A stretch of 64,000 nt of DNA from Solirubrobacter sp963724195 (GCA_963724195.1 CAVRTQ010000028.1:76513-140512); one strand, 5' to 3'. Shown: positions 1 through 9,824, numbered from the stretch's first letter. A program made the numbers and translations. The notes: a model not told the origin generated them from the letters alone.

Positions 1-1066
1 GCGACCCGCCGATCTCGTCCTTGTACTCCGTGGTGGAGAGGATCCGGCGGTCCGGGTCGGGCGGGACGGTCTTGGCGCCGGCCAGCAGCGTCTGGATGAA
101 CGCCGGATCGCCGATCCGGCGGAACGCCTCGTCCTCGTCGGCGCCGCTGAACGCGGCCGGGTCGAGCGTCGCGGACGGGAACACCTTCAGGCAGCCGGTC
201 GCGATCGTGCGGAAGAGGTCCACGCTCGCGGGCGCGTTGCCCTGCACGAGCCCGTCGTGGTTGCCGCGGGCGATGTACCACGGCACGTCGAGCCCGGCGG
301 CCGTGAACGGCTGCTGCGCGCGCTCGAGGAAGCCGGGATAGCGCGGGAACGCGGCGTACGCGCCGCCGCCCGGCGCGACGTCCGGGTCCCAGAAGCCGTT
401 GTAGCGCTCGCCGGGGACGCCGGGATAGTCGTCGTAGTCGGCCACGCCGGTGTACTGGCGGGCCGCGACGGCGGCGTTGAGCGCCGCGACGGTGTTGGCG
501 TCCGTCGCGCACGGGTTGGTGGCGCTGATCGCCTTGCCCGAGAACGGATCGACCGTCCCGCCGTCGAGCACGGTCTTGAACCAGCGCGTCTCGTTGAGCT
601 GCTGGTTGTCAGCGAGGTCGCCGGTGGTGACGACGAACCCGAGCTTCGCCCGCTTGCCGCTCCCGTCGCGGATCTCGCTCGTCCGGTTGGCGTTGACGTT
701 GCGCACCACCTGGTCGAAGACCTGCAGGCCGACCGCCTCCTGCGGACGCCACGAGGACTTGATCTGTCCGCCCGCCGCGTCCAGGAAGTCCACCCGCGCG
801 GGCGACATCTCGTCCGCGATCTGCGGGTCGGTGAGCTGCCCGAAGAACGCCAGCGACCGTCGCGTCTCGTCACGGTCTTTGGCGGCGCGGGCCGACGGAT
901 GCCGCCGGATCCCGTGGTCCTCCCCCGACGCGCGTGCCAACGCGACGTAGCCCGAACCGGACGCGGCGCGGATGGTCTCGTCAGTGGTGGACCGGCCGGC
1001 CGGGTCGGCGGCGGCGACAGGAGCGGCAAGCAGCAGGGCGAGAGCCCCGAGGACAGCGGAGCGCAT
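1..1066 (-). CDS. Secreted metallophosphoesterase, TIGR03767-like (3' end outside window)
   Basis: The reading frame opens at ATG 1066 with a signal peptide (MRSAVLGALALLLAAPVAAA) and runs unbroken off the left edge, giving about 355 residues. Calcineurin-like phosphoesterase motifs are visible: FFGQLTDPQIADE (metal-binding D-x-Q variant), VVTTGDLADN (GDxxDN-type) and ARGNHDG (GNHD). The long insertion between the second and third motifs and the PWYIARGNHDGL context match the exported actinobacterial phosphoesterase family TIGR03767, from memory. It probably acts outside the membrane on a phosphoester; the substrate is unknown. It diverges from the small gene at 1096 with only 29 bp between starts. 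The other open frames in this stretch are Arg/Ser/Thr-rich shadows. Confidence 0.85.
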   Translation of the reverse strand, partial: MRSAVLGALALLLAAPVAAADPAGRSTTDETIRAASGSGYVALARASGEDHGIRRHPSARAAKDRDETRRSLAFFGQLTDPQIADEMSPARVDFLDAAGGQIKSSWRPQEAVGLQVFDQVVRNVNANRTSEIRDGSGKRAKLGFVVTTGDLADNQQLNETRWFKTVLDGGTVDPFSGKAISATNPCATDANTVAALNAAVAARQYTGVADYDDYPGVPGERYNGFWDPDVAPGGGAYAAFPRYPGFLERAQQPFTAAGLDVPWYIARGNHDGLVQGNAPASVDLFRTIATGCLKVFPSATLDPAAFSGADEDEAFRRIGDPAFIQTLLAGAKTVPPDPDRRILSTTEYKDEIGGS

Positions 1067-1095
1067 TCCGCGATCGTGTCATACGCTTGCCCGTC

Positions 1096-1272
1096 ATGGA
1101 GCCGCCTTCACCCGAAGAGGCCGCGGCCGTGATCGCCGCGATCGAGCAGTTCCTGGTCGACACCACCCCGCCGCCCTCAGGGGTCGGGCAACCCACGGAG
1201 GTCAGCCCGTGGGTCCGGGCGGCGAGGCTTGAGGGTGTCGATCGCGATCCGGGGTGGGTCTCCCGGCCTTGA
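1096..1272 (+). CDS. Small acyl-CoA carboxylase epsilon-like protein (58 aa)
   Basis: ATG 1096 starts a 58-residue acidic-amphipathic protein, MEPPSPEEAAAVIAAIEQFL followed by a Pro-rich linker and a tail with SPWVRAARLEGV. This layout (short helix PEExAAVxAAIExFL, then a Trp/Arg-containing tail) resembles the epsilon subunit that activates actinobacterial acyl-CoA carboxylases. The gene for the biotinylated alpha chain lies 0.7 kb downstream, which supports the assignment. The family is tiny and divergent, so this rests on pattern and context. It could instead be an unrelated small protein. No beta (carboxyltransferase) gene is visible in the window. Confidence 0.55.
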   Translation: MEPPSPEEAAAVIAAIEQFLVDTTPPPSGVGQPTEVSPWVRAARLEGVDRDPGWVSRP

Positions 1273-1286
1273 AGGTTGTGGGGTAA

Positions 1287-1320
1287 CCGACCGGCACGGC
1301 GGCCCCATTGTGCCGGCCGG
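1287..1320. terminator. Inverted repeat between convergent genes
   Basis: CCGACCGGCAC at 1287-1297 pairs with GTGCCGGCCGG at 1310-1320 with one mismatch (a G-U wobble on minus-strand RNA) and a 12-nt loop. It lies between the stop of the small plus-strand gene (1272) and the stop of the minus-strand phosphatase (1434). There is no clear T-tract, so a bidirectional terminator is only a reasonable guess. The rest of 1321-1433 shows nothing recognisable. Confidence 0.4.
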
Positions 1321-1433
1321 CCGGTTTCCCACTTTGAGCCGCTCATCAAAGGCCCCAGGATGAGAGCGACTGTGTCTTCTGGAACGCACCCTCGCGTGAG
1401 AACTTGCGGCGAAAAGAGCGCGCGTCACATCGC

Positions 1434-1995
1434 TTACAAAGCGGGGGTCCAGGCGTAGCGCTCGACGAAGGGCGGGCGCAGCACGGTGACGCTGGTGTTG
1501 GGCGGCCCGATGACCGTGCGGGGGTTCGCGCCGGTGATGTGGGTGAGCGCCGCGCGGATGGCTCCGCCGTGGCAGACGACCAGCCAGTCACCACCCGCGG
1601 CGGCGAGCGCGTCGACCGCACCGCCGACCCGGGCGACGAACCGCGTCCAGGATTCGCCGTCGGGCGCGTGCAGCGGGTCCGCCTCGCCAGGCGCCCTGTT
1701 GCTCGTCGGGGAACTCGGCGATCGGACGCCCGGCCCAGCCGCCGAGGTCGATCTCACGCCAGCGCGGGTCACGCGTCGCGTCGGGGTAGCCGAGCAGCGC
1801 GGCGGTCTCGCTCGCGCGCACCAGATCGCTCGTGACGACCTGCTCGAAACCGGTCAGAAACGGGCGCAGCGCCGTGGCTTCGGCGCGCCCGACATCGGAG
1901 AGCGCCGTGTCGGTCTGGCCCTGCAGATGGCCACTGGCGTTGGAGGTCGACTGGCCGTGGCGGACCAGGACAAGGCGGGCTGAGGATAGGATCAC
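1434..1995 (-). CDS. Histidine phosphatase family protein (phosphoglycerate-mutase-like), frameshifted
   Basis: From GTG 1995 the protein opens with ARLVLVRHGQSTSNASGHLQ, the RHG catalytic signature of the histidine phosphatase superfamily, and continues through SDLVRASETA (second phosphate-pocket Arg). Near 1690 the frame changes by one base. The second frame carries GDWLVVCHGGAIRAALTH, the second catalytic His (CHGG), and ends at TAA 1434. Joined, the length (about 186 aa) is normal for cobC/PGAM-like phosphatases. The substrate is not predictable. The start lies only 8 bp from that of the divergent accC, so the two share a very short promoter region or the true start is further in. Confidence 0.8.
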
Positions 1996-2003
1996 GCGCC
2001 CCC

Positions 2004-3761
2004 ATGTTTACTAGGGTCCTGGTCGCCAACCGCGGCGAGATCGCGGTCAGAGTGATCCGAGCGTTGGACGAGCTCGGGATCGAGTCGGTGGCCGTGTACT
2101 CGGAGGCCGACCGCGAAGCGCAGCACGTCAAGCGCGCGACGCACGCCTATCTGCTCGGGCCCGGGCCCGCGGCGGAGTCCTATCTGAACGTCGACAAGCT
2201 GCTCGAGGTCATCGAGGAGTCCGGCGCCGAGGCCGTACACCCCGGCTACGGGTTCCTGGCTGAGAACGCCGCGTTCGCGCGGCGGCTCGAAGAAGCCGGC
2301 GTGACGTTCATCGGGCCGCCCGCGTCGGCGATCGACGCGATGGGCTCCAAGACCAAGGCGCGCGAGCTGATGCAGGACGCGGGCGTGCCGATCGTGCCCG
2401 GCACGACCGACCCGGTCGAGACGGTCGAGGACGCGGCGAAGATCGCGGAGGAGATCGGCTACCCGATCGCGGTCAAGGCCGCGGGCGGTGGCGGCGGCAA
2501 GGGCTTCCGCGTCGCGCTGGAGCCGGACAAGCTCAAGGACGCGTTCGAGGGCGCCGCGCGCGAGGGCGAGAAGTTCTTCTCCGACGCGACCGTGTACCTG
2601 GAGCGCTATCTCCCGGACCCGCGCCACGTCGAGGTGCAGGTGCTCGCGGACGGCCACGGCACCGTCGTGCACCTGGGCGAGCGCGACTGCTCGATCCAGC
2701 GCCGCCACCAGAAGCTGATCGAGGAGTCACCCGCGCCGCTCGTGGACGCGGACCTGCGCGAGCGGATCGGCAAGATCGCGGTCGACGCCGCGCGCGCCGT
2801 CGACTACCGCGGCGCGGGCACGATCGAGGGCCTGCTGTCCGACGACGGCGAGTACTTCTTCCTGGAGATGAACACCCGCGTGCAGGTGGAGCACTGCGTG
2901 ACGGAGGCCGTCACCGGCGTGGACATCGTGCGCGAGCAGATCCTGATCGCCGCCGGCGAGCCGATCTCCTTCGGCCAGGACGACATCCGCTGGCACGGGC
3001 ACGCGATCGAGTGCCGGATCAACGCCGAGGACGCGGCGAAGAACTTCGCGCCCGCGCCGGGCACGGTCACGCACTACCGCGAGCCGTCCGGACCGGGCGT
3101 GCGCGTGGACTCGGGCGTGCTCTCCGGCAGCGAGATCACGCCGCTGTACGACCCGATGGTCGCGAAGCTGATCGTCTGGGACGCCGACCGCGAGAAGGCC
3201 ACGCGCCGGATGGCGCGGGCGCTGAAGGAGTTCGAGATCGAGGGCGTGCGCACGCTGATCCCGTTCCACAAGGCGATCATGGCCTCCGAGCAGTGGGCCA
3301 AGGGCGAGACCTGCCGCGACCTGATCGAGGACAAGGAGTGGCTCAAGGGCCTCGCCGTCCCGAAGCCCGAGCAGCCCGAAGACGCCGAGATCGTCGCCCG
3401 CGAGTACGTCGTCGAGGTCAGCGGCAAGCGCTTCGCGGTCGTCGTGCACGGCGAGACGCTCGCCGCGCCCGCGGGCAACGGCGCCGCGCCAAGAGCGGCG
3501 CCGAAGCAGCGAGAGCGCAAGGGCTCGAGCGGCGGCGGCGGGGGCGACGCGCTCACCTCCCCGCTGCAAGGCAACGTGTTCAAGGTCCTGGTCGAGCAAG
3601 GCGCCGAGGTTCAAGAAGGCGCGCTCGTGTGCATTATCGAGGCGATGAAAATGGAAAACGAGATCACGGCACACAAGGCGGGCACCATCGCCGAGTTGCC
3701 GATCACCGAAGGCGACGCCGTCAAGTCCGGCGACACGCTGGCGGTGATCAAGGGTGGGTGA
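2004..3761 (+). CDS. accC: Acetyl/propionyl-CoA carboxylase alpha chain (biotin carboxylase + BCCP)
   Basis: The 585-residue protein carries ATP-dependent carboxylation of its own biotin, the first half-reaction of acyl-CoA carboxylase, supplying malonyl- or methylmalonyl-CoA. Biotin carboxylase N-domain starts FTRVLVANRGEIAVRVIRAL; the ATP-grasp Gly-rich loop (KAAGGGGGKGFR) is near residue 160; EMNTRVQVEHCVTE is the catalytic core; a linker of about 60 residues leads to the C-terminal biotinyl domain with EAMKMEN, biotin on Lys549. The fused BC-BCCP layout is the actinobacterial AccA/PccA type. The dipeptidase start overlaps its stop by 8 bp, suggesting translational coupling. Which acyl-CoA is used depends on the absent beta subunit. 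Confidence 0.93.
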   Translation: MFTRVLVANRGEIAVRVIRALDELGIESVAVYSEADREAQHVKRATHAYLLGPGPAAESYLNVDKLLEVIEESGAEAVHPGYGFLAENAAFARRLEEAGVTFIGPPASAIDAMGSKTKARELMQDAGVPIVPGTTDPVETVEDAAKIAEEIGYPIAVKAAGGGGGKGFRVALEPDKLKDAFEGAAREGEKFFSDATVYLERYLPDPRHVEVQVLADGHGTVVHLGERDCSIQRRHQKLIEESPAPLVDADLRERIGKIAVDAARAVDYRGAGTIEGLLSDDGEYFFLEMNTRVQVEHCVTEAVTGVDIVREQILIAAGEPISFGQDDIRWHGHAIECRINAEDAAKNFAPAPGTVTHYREPSGPGVRVDSGVLSGSEITPLYDPMVAKLIVWDADREKATRRMARALKEFEIEGVRTLIPFHKAIMASEQWAKGETCRDLIEDKEWLKGLAVPKPEQPEDAEIVAREYVVEVSGKRFAVVVHGETLAAPAGNGAAPRAAPKQRERKGSSGGGGGDALTSPLQGNVFKVLVEQGAEVQEGALVCIIEAMKMENEITAHKAGTIAELPITEGDAVKSGDTLAVIKGG

Positions 3762-5066
3762 CCTGCTCGACGAGGCCAAGGACTGGCTGAGCATCCCGTC
3801 GATCTCGGCGGGTGCGCGGGACGAAGAGTCGCTGCGTCACGCCGCGGCCTGGGCCATCCAGCGCGTACGCCGCGCGGGCGGCACCGCGGAGATGGTGGCC
3901 ACGCCCGGCGGCGCGCCGCTCGTCGTGGGCGAGTTGCGCTCGGCGAAGAAGAACGCGCCGACGGTGATGATCTACGGCCACTACGACGTCCAGGACCCGG
4001 GCGACCTCGAGCTGTGGGACTCGCCGCCGTTCGAGCCGACGATCCGCGACGGTCGCCTGTACGCCCGCGGCGCCACCGACGACAAGGGCAACTTCCTCCC
4101 GCTGCTGTTCGTGGCCTGTGAGCTGGCCAAGGCGGGCGCGCTGCCCGTCCACATCCGCGTGCTGATCGAGGGCGCCGAGGAGACCGGCTCCGACGACGTC
4201 GGCGAGTGGGTGCGGGCCGACACGCGCGGTGCCGACGCCGTGATCGTGTTCGACTCCGGCATGGTCGACGCCGACCGGCCCGCGCTGACGCTGGCCACGC
4301 GCGGGATGGTGTTCGCCCATCTCGAGGTCCGCACGGGCACGCAGACCGCGCACTCGGGCATGTACGGCGGCGCGGCGCTGAACGCGTTCCACGCGCTGCA
4401 CGCGATCCTCGCCGCGGTCCTGCCCGGCCCGGACGGCAGGCTGCCCGGAGCCGCTGCGCGCGGGCGTCAAGCCGCCGTCGCAGGCCGAGATCGAGTCGTG
4501 GGCGACGCTCCCGACCGGCGAGACCGAGCTCGTCCGGCGTCGGCGCTCGTCCGGCAGACGCAAGCGCCGCGGAGGAGTTCTACACCCGCACCACGGCCGA
4601 GCCCTCGCTGGACGTCCACAAGATCGAAGGCGGCCAGGCGCGCACGATCGTCGTGCCCGTCGCGACCGCCGATCTGTCCGTGCGGCTCGTCGGCGGCCAG
4701 CGGTCGGAGGTGATCGCCGCCAACCTCGAAGGGCTGCTGCGCGACGCGCTGCCCGCCGGCGCCGAGCTGAGCTTCTCCGTCGAGCGGGCGGAGCCGAGCG
4801 CGTTCGATCCCGCGCTGCCGGCGCTGCAAGCCGCGGTGCGCGCGCTCGAGCGGTCCACCGGCGTGGCCCCGGCGCTCGTCCGCTCGGGCGGCACGCTGCC
4901 CGTGCTGGCCGCGTTCTCCGAGCGGGGCATCCCGGCGATCGTCTCCGGCTTCAGCCTCCCCGACGACAACCTCCACGCTCCGAACGAGTCCTTCCGCCTC
5001 GTCGCGCTCGATCAGGGCGCCGCCGCCGCCCGGGCGCTCTACGAGGAGCTCGCCAAGCTGCAGTGA
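3754..5066 (+). CDS. M20 family dipeptidase, two frameshifts
   Basis: GTG 3754 lies inside the end of accC. The N-terminal half shows the M20 di-zinc motifs YGHYDVQDPG, GATDDKGNF and EGAEETGS (catalytic Glu pair), followed by the dimerisation domain AHSGMYGGAALNAF. The frame shifts near 4445 and again near 4535, bridged by LPEPLRAGVKPPSQAEIESW in the third frame. It resumes with AAEEFYTRTTAEPSLDV and ends LVRSGGTLPVLAAFSERGIP...DDNLHAPNE, the C-terminal metal-binding His. Corrected length is about 437 aa, usual for CNDP-type dipeptidases. It is probably a cytosolic metallo-dipeptidase. It overlaps the next gene by 4 bp. Confidence 0.87.
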
Positions 5067-8034
5067 ACGAGCTCCTGGAGGCGCTGCGCGCGCTGCCCAA
5101 GGCCGAGCGCCGGGCAGCCGCGCTGTTGGCGAACCCGACGTTCCAGGAGGCGGTGCGGCTCGCGTCCCAGGAGGACGACGAGGCGCTGTTCGCGCTCGTG
5201 CGCGGCGACCGCATGACGGCGCTCGTCGCGCTGGAGGCGCTCGCCCAGCGCGACGGCGACGAGGGCACGCTGATGCTGCTCGTGCCGGGCGCGCGCGGCG
5301 CGTACGCGAGCTTCCTGCTCCGGGCGCTGGACCGCCGCGTCGGCGAAGGGCTCGTCTCGCGCCTGCTGGTCGCGACGGGCGACGCCTGGCTGCGCTCGCC
5401 GCTGAAGGATCTGCGCGAGCTGATCGAGCGGCGCGACGAGGACGTCCGGCTCGGCGAGATCGGCGACGACCGGCTCGAGGACGTGTTCGCGCTCGTCGAG
5501 GTGCTCGGCGACGCGCTGGACCCGAGCGTGCGCAAGGACCTCGTCCGCCGCCGCGGCGTCCGCCAGGTGCGCGGGCGGCTCGACGGGATCGGCCGCGTGT
5601 ACGCCGACGACGCCGCGCAGGCGCTCGACGAGGCGATCGTCGGCGACGACGCGTTCGACCGCGACCTTCGGAGCGCTGGCGCGTGCGATCGACACCGACC
5701 GCTCGGTGCTGGTCATCGGTGAGCCCGGGTCCGGCCGGACGGCGCGGCTGCGGGCGTTGGGCGCCGGCCTGGCGCGGCGGGGCTGGCTCGTGTTCGAGGC
5801 CGGCGCCACCGAGATCAACGCGGGCCAGAGCTACATCGGCGAGCTCGAGGCCCAGGTCCAGCGGATCGTCAAGGCGCTCGACGGCGCGCCCGTGCTGTGG
5901 ATCATCCCGCGCTTCGAGGAGCTGCTGTGGACGGGCACGCACCGCCACAGCCGCACCGGCGTGCTCGACATGGTCCTGCAGGGGATGGAGGGCGCGGAGC
6001 TGCACATCGCGGGTGAGGTCGACCCCGCGGGCTACGAGCGGCTGCTGCGCGAGCGCCCGACCGTGCGCAGCGCGTTCGAGCCGCTGCGGATCCAGCCCGC
6101 CACCGAGGCCGCCGCGCGCGAGCTCGCCCGCGCCGTGGCGCCCGACGCCGCCGTGGCCGACGAGGCGCTCGCGCTCGCCCGCCACTTCCTGCCGGGCGCG
6201 CTGCCCGGGTCGGTGCTCTCGCTGCTGGACGCCACGCGCCGCCGGGCCGGCGACGCGTACGGCGTCAACGACGTGCTGGAGAGCGTCGCCGAGCGCTCCG
6301 GGATGCCGCTGACGATGCTCGACGAGCGTGAGCGACTCGACGTGGACGGGCTGCGGCGCTTCTTCGGCGCGCGCGTCGTCGGCCAGCCCGAGGCGGTCGA
6401 GCTGATGGTGGAGCGGATCGCGCTGCTGAAGGCCGGGCTGACCGATCCCACGCGTCCTCTGGCCGTGCTGTTGTTCGTCGGCCCGACCGGCACGGGCAAG
6501 ACCGAGATCGCGAAGGCGCTCGCGGAGTACCTGTTCGGCAGCAGCGAGCGGATGATCCGGATCGACCTGTCCGAGTACCAGAACGAGGGCAGCGCGCGGC
6601 GCCTGCTCGGGACCGGCGAGCCCGAGGACGCGTCTCTGGTCGCGTCCATCCGCAAGCAGCCGTTCTCGGTCGTGCTGCTCGACGAGTTCGAGAAGGCCGA
6701 CCCCGGCGTGTTCGACCTGTTCCTGCAGGTGTTCGACGACGGGCGATTGAGCGATCCGCGCGGTGAGGCCGCGGACTTCCGCCACGCCGTGATCATCATG
6801 ACCTCGAACCTCGGCGCCACCATCCCGACCGGCGCCGGGATCGGGTTCTCGCCGGCCGCCGGCGGGTTCGTCGCCCGCAGCGTCGAGCAGGCGGTGACCA
6901 AGACGTTCCGGCGCGAGTTCGTCAACCGGATCGACCGCACCGTCGTCTTCCGGCCGTTGTCACGGCCGGTGATGCGCGAGATCTTGAGCGCGGAGCTCGA
7001 GTCCGTGCTGGCGCGCCGCGGGCTGCGTTCGCGGCAGTGGGCGGTGGAGTTCGACGACTCCGCCCTGGAGTTCCTGTTGAACGCGGGCTTCACGCCCGAC
7101 CTCGGCGCGCGGCCCTTGAAGCGCGCGGTCGAGCGGCACTTCCTGACGCCTTTGGCGCTCGCCATCGCCGGCCACGACGTGCCCAGCGGCGACCAGTTCC
7201 TGTTCGTCCGCGCCGGGCGCGATGGCCTGAAGGTGACGTTCGAGGACCCGGATGCGCCGGAGGAGGTCGCGCCCACCCCGGCCGAGACGACGCTGCGCAC
7301 CCTGGCCCGCGAAGGCGGCGCCGGGCTGGACCTGCTCGAGGCGGCGTACGCGGACGTGAGCGACCGGGTCGAGGCGGAAGTCGCGGCCAAGGACGCGCTG
7401 CTCGCGCAGATGGCCGAGCCGGGGTTCTGGGAGGACGAAGGGCGCGCGGCGGTCCTGGCCGGCATCGAGCTGCGCGACCGGATGGAGTCCGGCCTGCGCT
7501 CCGCCCAGTCGCTGCTGAACCGCGTGCGCAGCGCCCGCCGGCCGCCCGCCGCGATCGTCCGCCGCGCCGCGCAGCGATTGCTGCTGCTCGGCGAGGCGTT
7601 GGACGCGCTCGCCGCGGGAGAGCCCGCCGACGCCCGCGTCCGCGTGGAGGGCGACCCGGAGTTCGGGCCACGTGTGGCGGCCATGTACCGCGCTTGGGCC
7701 CACGAACGCGGCATGCGGCTGGAGGTCGTGGAGGACCGGCCCGGCCGCAAGTTCCGCTTCGACGCGACGGTGTCGGGGTTCGCGGCGTTGCGGACGTTGG
7801 CGCCCGAGGACGGGTTCCACGTGCTGGAGATCCCCGACGGGCGCGGCGGCTACGACCGCCGCCGCGTGCGGGTGACGGTCACCGCCGCCGAGGACGGGTC
7901 GGGGCGAGGATCGGACGACGATCGTGCGCCGCTACCGCGAGCGCCCGACGCCGCTGGTCCGCGACGCCGTGCGGGGGTGGCGGACGGGGCGGCTCGATGC
8001 GGTCTTGGCCGGCGGCTTCGACCTGGTCGAGTGA
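5063..8034 (+). CDS. ClpA/ClpB-like double AAA+ unfoldase fused to a GGQ-less release-factor-2-like domain
   Basis: Corrected length is about 989 aa; the frame shifts near 5690 and 7903. Residues 1-205 form a helical, HEAT-like region (MNELLEALRALPKAERRAAA). AAA-1 has Walker A GEPGSGRT near 219 with a degenerate Walker B. AAA-2 has GPTGTGKT near 472, VVLLDEFEKAD, sensor-1 IIMTSNLGA, an IGF tripeptide (GAGIGF, near 593) where ClpA/ClpX/ClpC carry the ClpP-docking loop, and FRREFVNRID (Arg finger). From about 750 the sequence becomes release-factor-like: a PCRF-type helical stretch (MAEPGFWEDEGRAAVLAG), MYRAWAHERGMRLEVVEDRP, VSGFAALRTLAPEDGFHVLE, then directly the RF2 C-terminus RDAVRGWRTGRLDAVLAGGF. 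The SPF codon-reading tripeptide and the whole GGQ domain are absent. An unfoldase that docks on ribosomes is inference only. Confidence 0.85.
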
Positions 8035-8052
8035 CGTCGCCGCGTTGAAACG

Positions 8053-8489
8053 GCTCATCGAGGGAAAGGGAGCGGCGTTTCCGCGCCGCGGCGCGAACGT
8101 CGGGGTCCGAGCTCCGCGTGGCACGGCCGGGTTGGCGTGCCGCTCTCAGTCAAGTTACGGGCACCGGAAATCGCGAGGAGCGGTTGTGGTCGCTTCACAC
8201 CGCTCCACGTCCGATCGATCAAGCGCGATCACGACCGCGCTCCGAACAAAGGGGGTATGCACGCAAACGTCTCCCCAGGCGCAACGTTCGTTCATCACCC
8301 CCTCCCAGCGCGTGTTCGTTTCCGCGAGATCCGCAGGAGGCCGACGGACGAGCGTGGCGCCCCACGAACTGTCAGTGGCCCGTAACTCGACTGAGAGCGG
8401 CAAGGCAACGCGACCGTGCCACGCGGAGCCCGGAGGCGATCGTTCGCGCCGCGCGAGCCGAAACGCCGCTCCCTTCCCCCTCGATGAGC
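8053..8489. repeat. Long imperfect inverted repeat, MITE-like, between convergent genes
   Basis: Left arm 8053-8162 (starting GCTCATCGAGGG) matches the reverse complement of right arm 8378-8489 at roughly 85-90% identity over 110 bp, with a few 1-2 base gaps. The arms enclose about 215 bp that hold a further hairpin near 8178-8203 (GAGCGG...CCGCTC) but no convincing gene. The element fills the space between the stop of the ClpA-like gene (8034) and the stop of the MFS gene (8496). No target-site duplication was seen at the ends. It could be a non-autonomous mobile element or a large bidirectional terminator/cruciform. No second copy was noticed in the window. Confidence 0.8.
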
Positions 8490-8495
8490 AGTTGT

Positions 8496-9609
8496 TCAGC
8501 TCCCACGAATCGCGGCCAACCCAACGGCAGCCAACCCCAGCATCACCGGCACCACCAACAACGCGCTCGTGATGCTCGTCGCGTCGGCCAACGCGCCGAT
8601 CGTCAGCGGCGCCAGCAACACGGCGGTCGAGCCGGCCAACACGGCACGGCTCGAAGCCAGCTGCGCCCGGTCCGGGCGCCAGCGCGACCGTCACCGCCAA
8701 GGCGAACGGGAACAGGTTCCCGAGCCCGAGCCCGATCACGAACAGGCCGGCGAAGACCTGCGCCGAGCTCGCCGACGGCCACAGGATCGCGAACCCGGCC
8801 GCGGCCACGACCAAGGCCACGGCGAGCAGACGCGCGGCGGCAAACCGGCGCGCGAGCACGGCCCCGCTCGCACGCCCCACGAGCACGCCGCCGAAGTAGC
8901 CGAACATCAGCGCGACGGCCGTGTCGGCGGAGACGTCCGCGGCCTCCTTGGCGAAGCTCGCACCCCAGGCGGTGACGCACCACTCGGCGGAGACGGTGCA
9001 GAACATCATCGCCGCGGCGACGTAGAACGCGCCGCTGAGCCGGCCGTGCTGCTCGGCCTCATGCGGGGCCGTGGTGATCGGGACCGTGCGCGAGGTGAGG
9101 AAGAGCGCGAGCGGGACGAGGAAGCTCGTCACCAGCGCGACGCGCCAGCTGAAGAGCGCGACGGCGCCGACCAGCACGACGTAGGCGGCGCTCGCGAACA
9201 CGTTGGCCTCGGTCAGCGCGATCGCGCGCTGCGGGCCGTGGTGGTCGGAGAGCAGCGCCTGGACCGTGACGAGCAGCAACCCGCCGCCGAAGCCCGCCAC
9301 GAGCAGCGCGCCGACCGTGGCCGCGGCCACCGGACCCGCGACGAGCCCCGCGACACCGAGGGCCATCCCGGCCGCCGAGCCCCACAGCAGCGCGCGGCGG
9401 CCGACCGCCGCCTCGATCCGCGTGGCCGTGAGCCCGGCGAGCATGCTGCCGGTGGCGAACGCGGCCACGTGCAGGCCGCCGGTCGTGTAGCCGATGTCCA
9501 GCTCGTCACGCAGGTACGGGACGACCAGTCCGGGCGCCGCCTGCAGGTAGGCGAACCAGGCCAGCAGCGCGTACGCGAGCCAGGTCAGCCGGTCACGATG
9601 GAAGCTCAC
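8496..9609 (-). CDS. MFS transporter, frameshift near C-terminus
   Basis: GTG 9609 starts a polytopic membrane protein (VSFHRDRLTWLAYALLAWFA). About twelve hydrophobic segments can be read, and the usual MFS loop with small residues is replaced by TRIEAAVGRRALLWGSAAGM. Near 8670 the frame shifts; the correct continuation SSRAVLAGSTAVLLAPLTIG ends at TGA 8496. Corrected length is about 371 aa, slightly short for MFS. The GTG overlaps the TGA of the small upstream gene (GTGA), so the two are coupled and probably transcribed with the MocR-type regulator. The substrate is unknown; an export role controlled by that regulator is a guess. Confidence 0.8.
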
Positions 9610-9824
9610 CCGCGCTTGAAGCGAGCGCGGCCCACACACAGCTCGAGCGCGTACTCCGGCGCGTCGACGGTGGGTCCGTCGTCGAACCGGACGCGCCAGC
9701 GGCGCTGAATCCAGCCCGCCTGACCGACGACAAGGCCCTTGGTGCCCTGTGCCACGCCTTCGGGGAGGGCCTGGTTGGCCATCACCCGCGCGCCGACGTC
9801 GATCATCTCGATGTGCGTGTCCAC
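9606..9824 (-). CDS. Small SH3-like hypothetical protein (72 aa)
   Basis: GTG 9824 opens VDTHIEMIDVGARVMANQAL, and the rest is rich in beta-strand patterns: GTKGLVVGQAGWIQRRWRVRF followed by DDGPTVDAPEYALELC. The alternation of Gly turns and hydrophobic strands suggests a KOW/SH3-like small barrel. No function can be given. It sits between the regulator and the MFS gene on the same strand, overlapping both (about 20 bp with the regulator, 3 bp with the transporter), so it is likely in their operon. Confidence 0.6.
   Translation of the reverse strand: MDTHIEMIDVGARVMANQALPEGVAQGTKGLVVGQAGWIQRRWRVRFDDGPTVDAPEYALELCVGRARFKRG

Noticed and set aside
4467..6785. 772-codon open frame on the minus strand opposite the dipeptidase and ClpA-like genes
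   Set aside because: Arg/Gly/His/Asp-biased shadow of a high-GC coding region; no domain pattern, and the plus-strand frames carry clear motifs.
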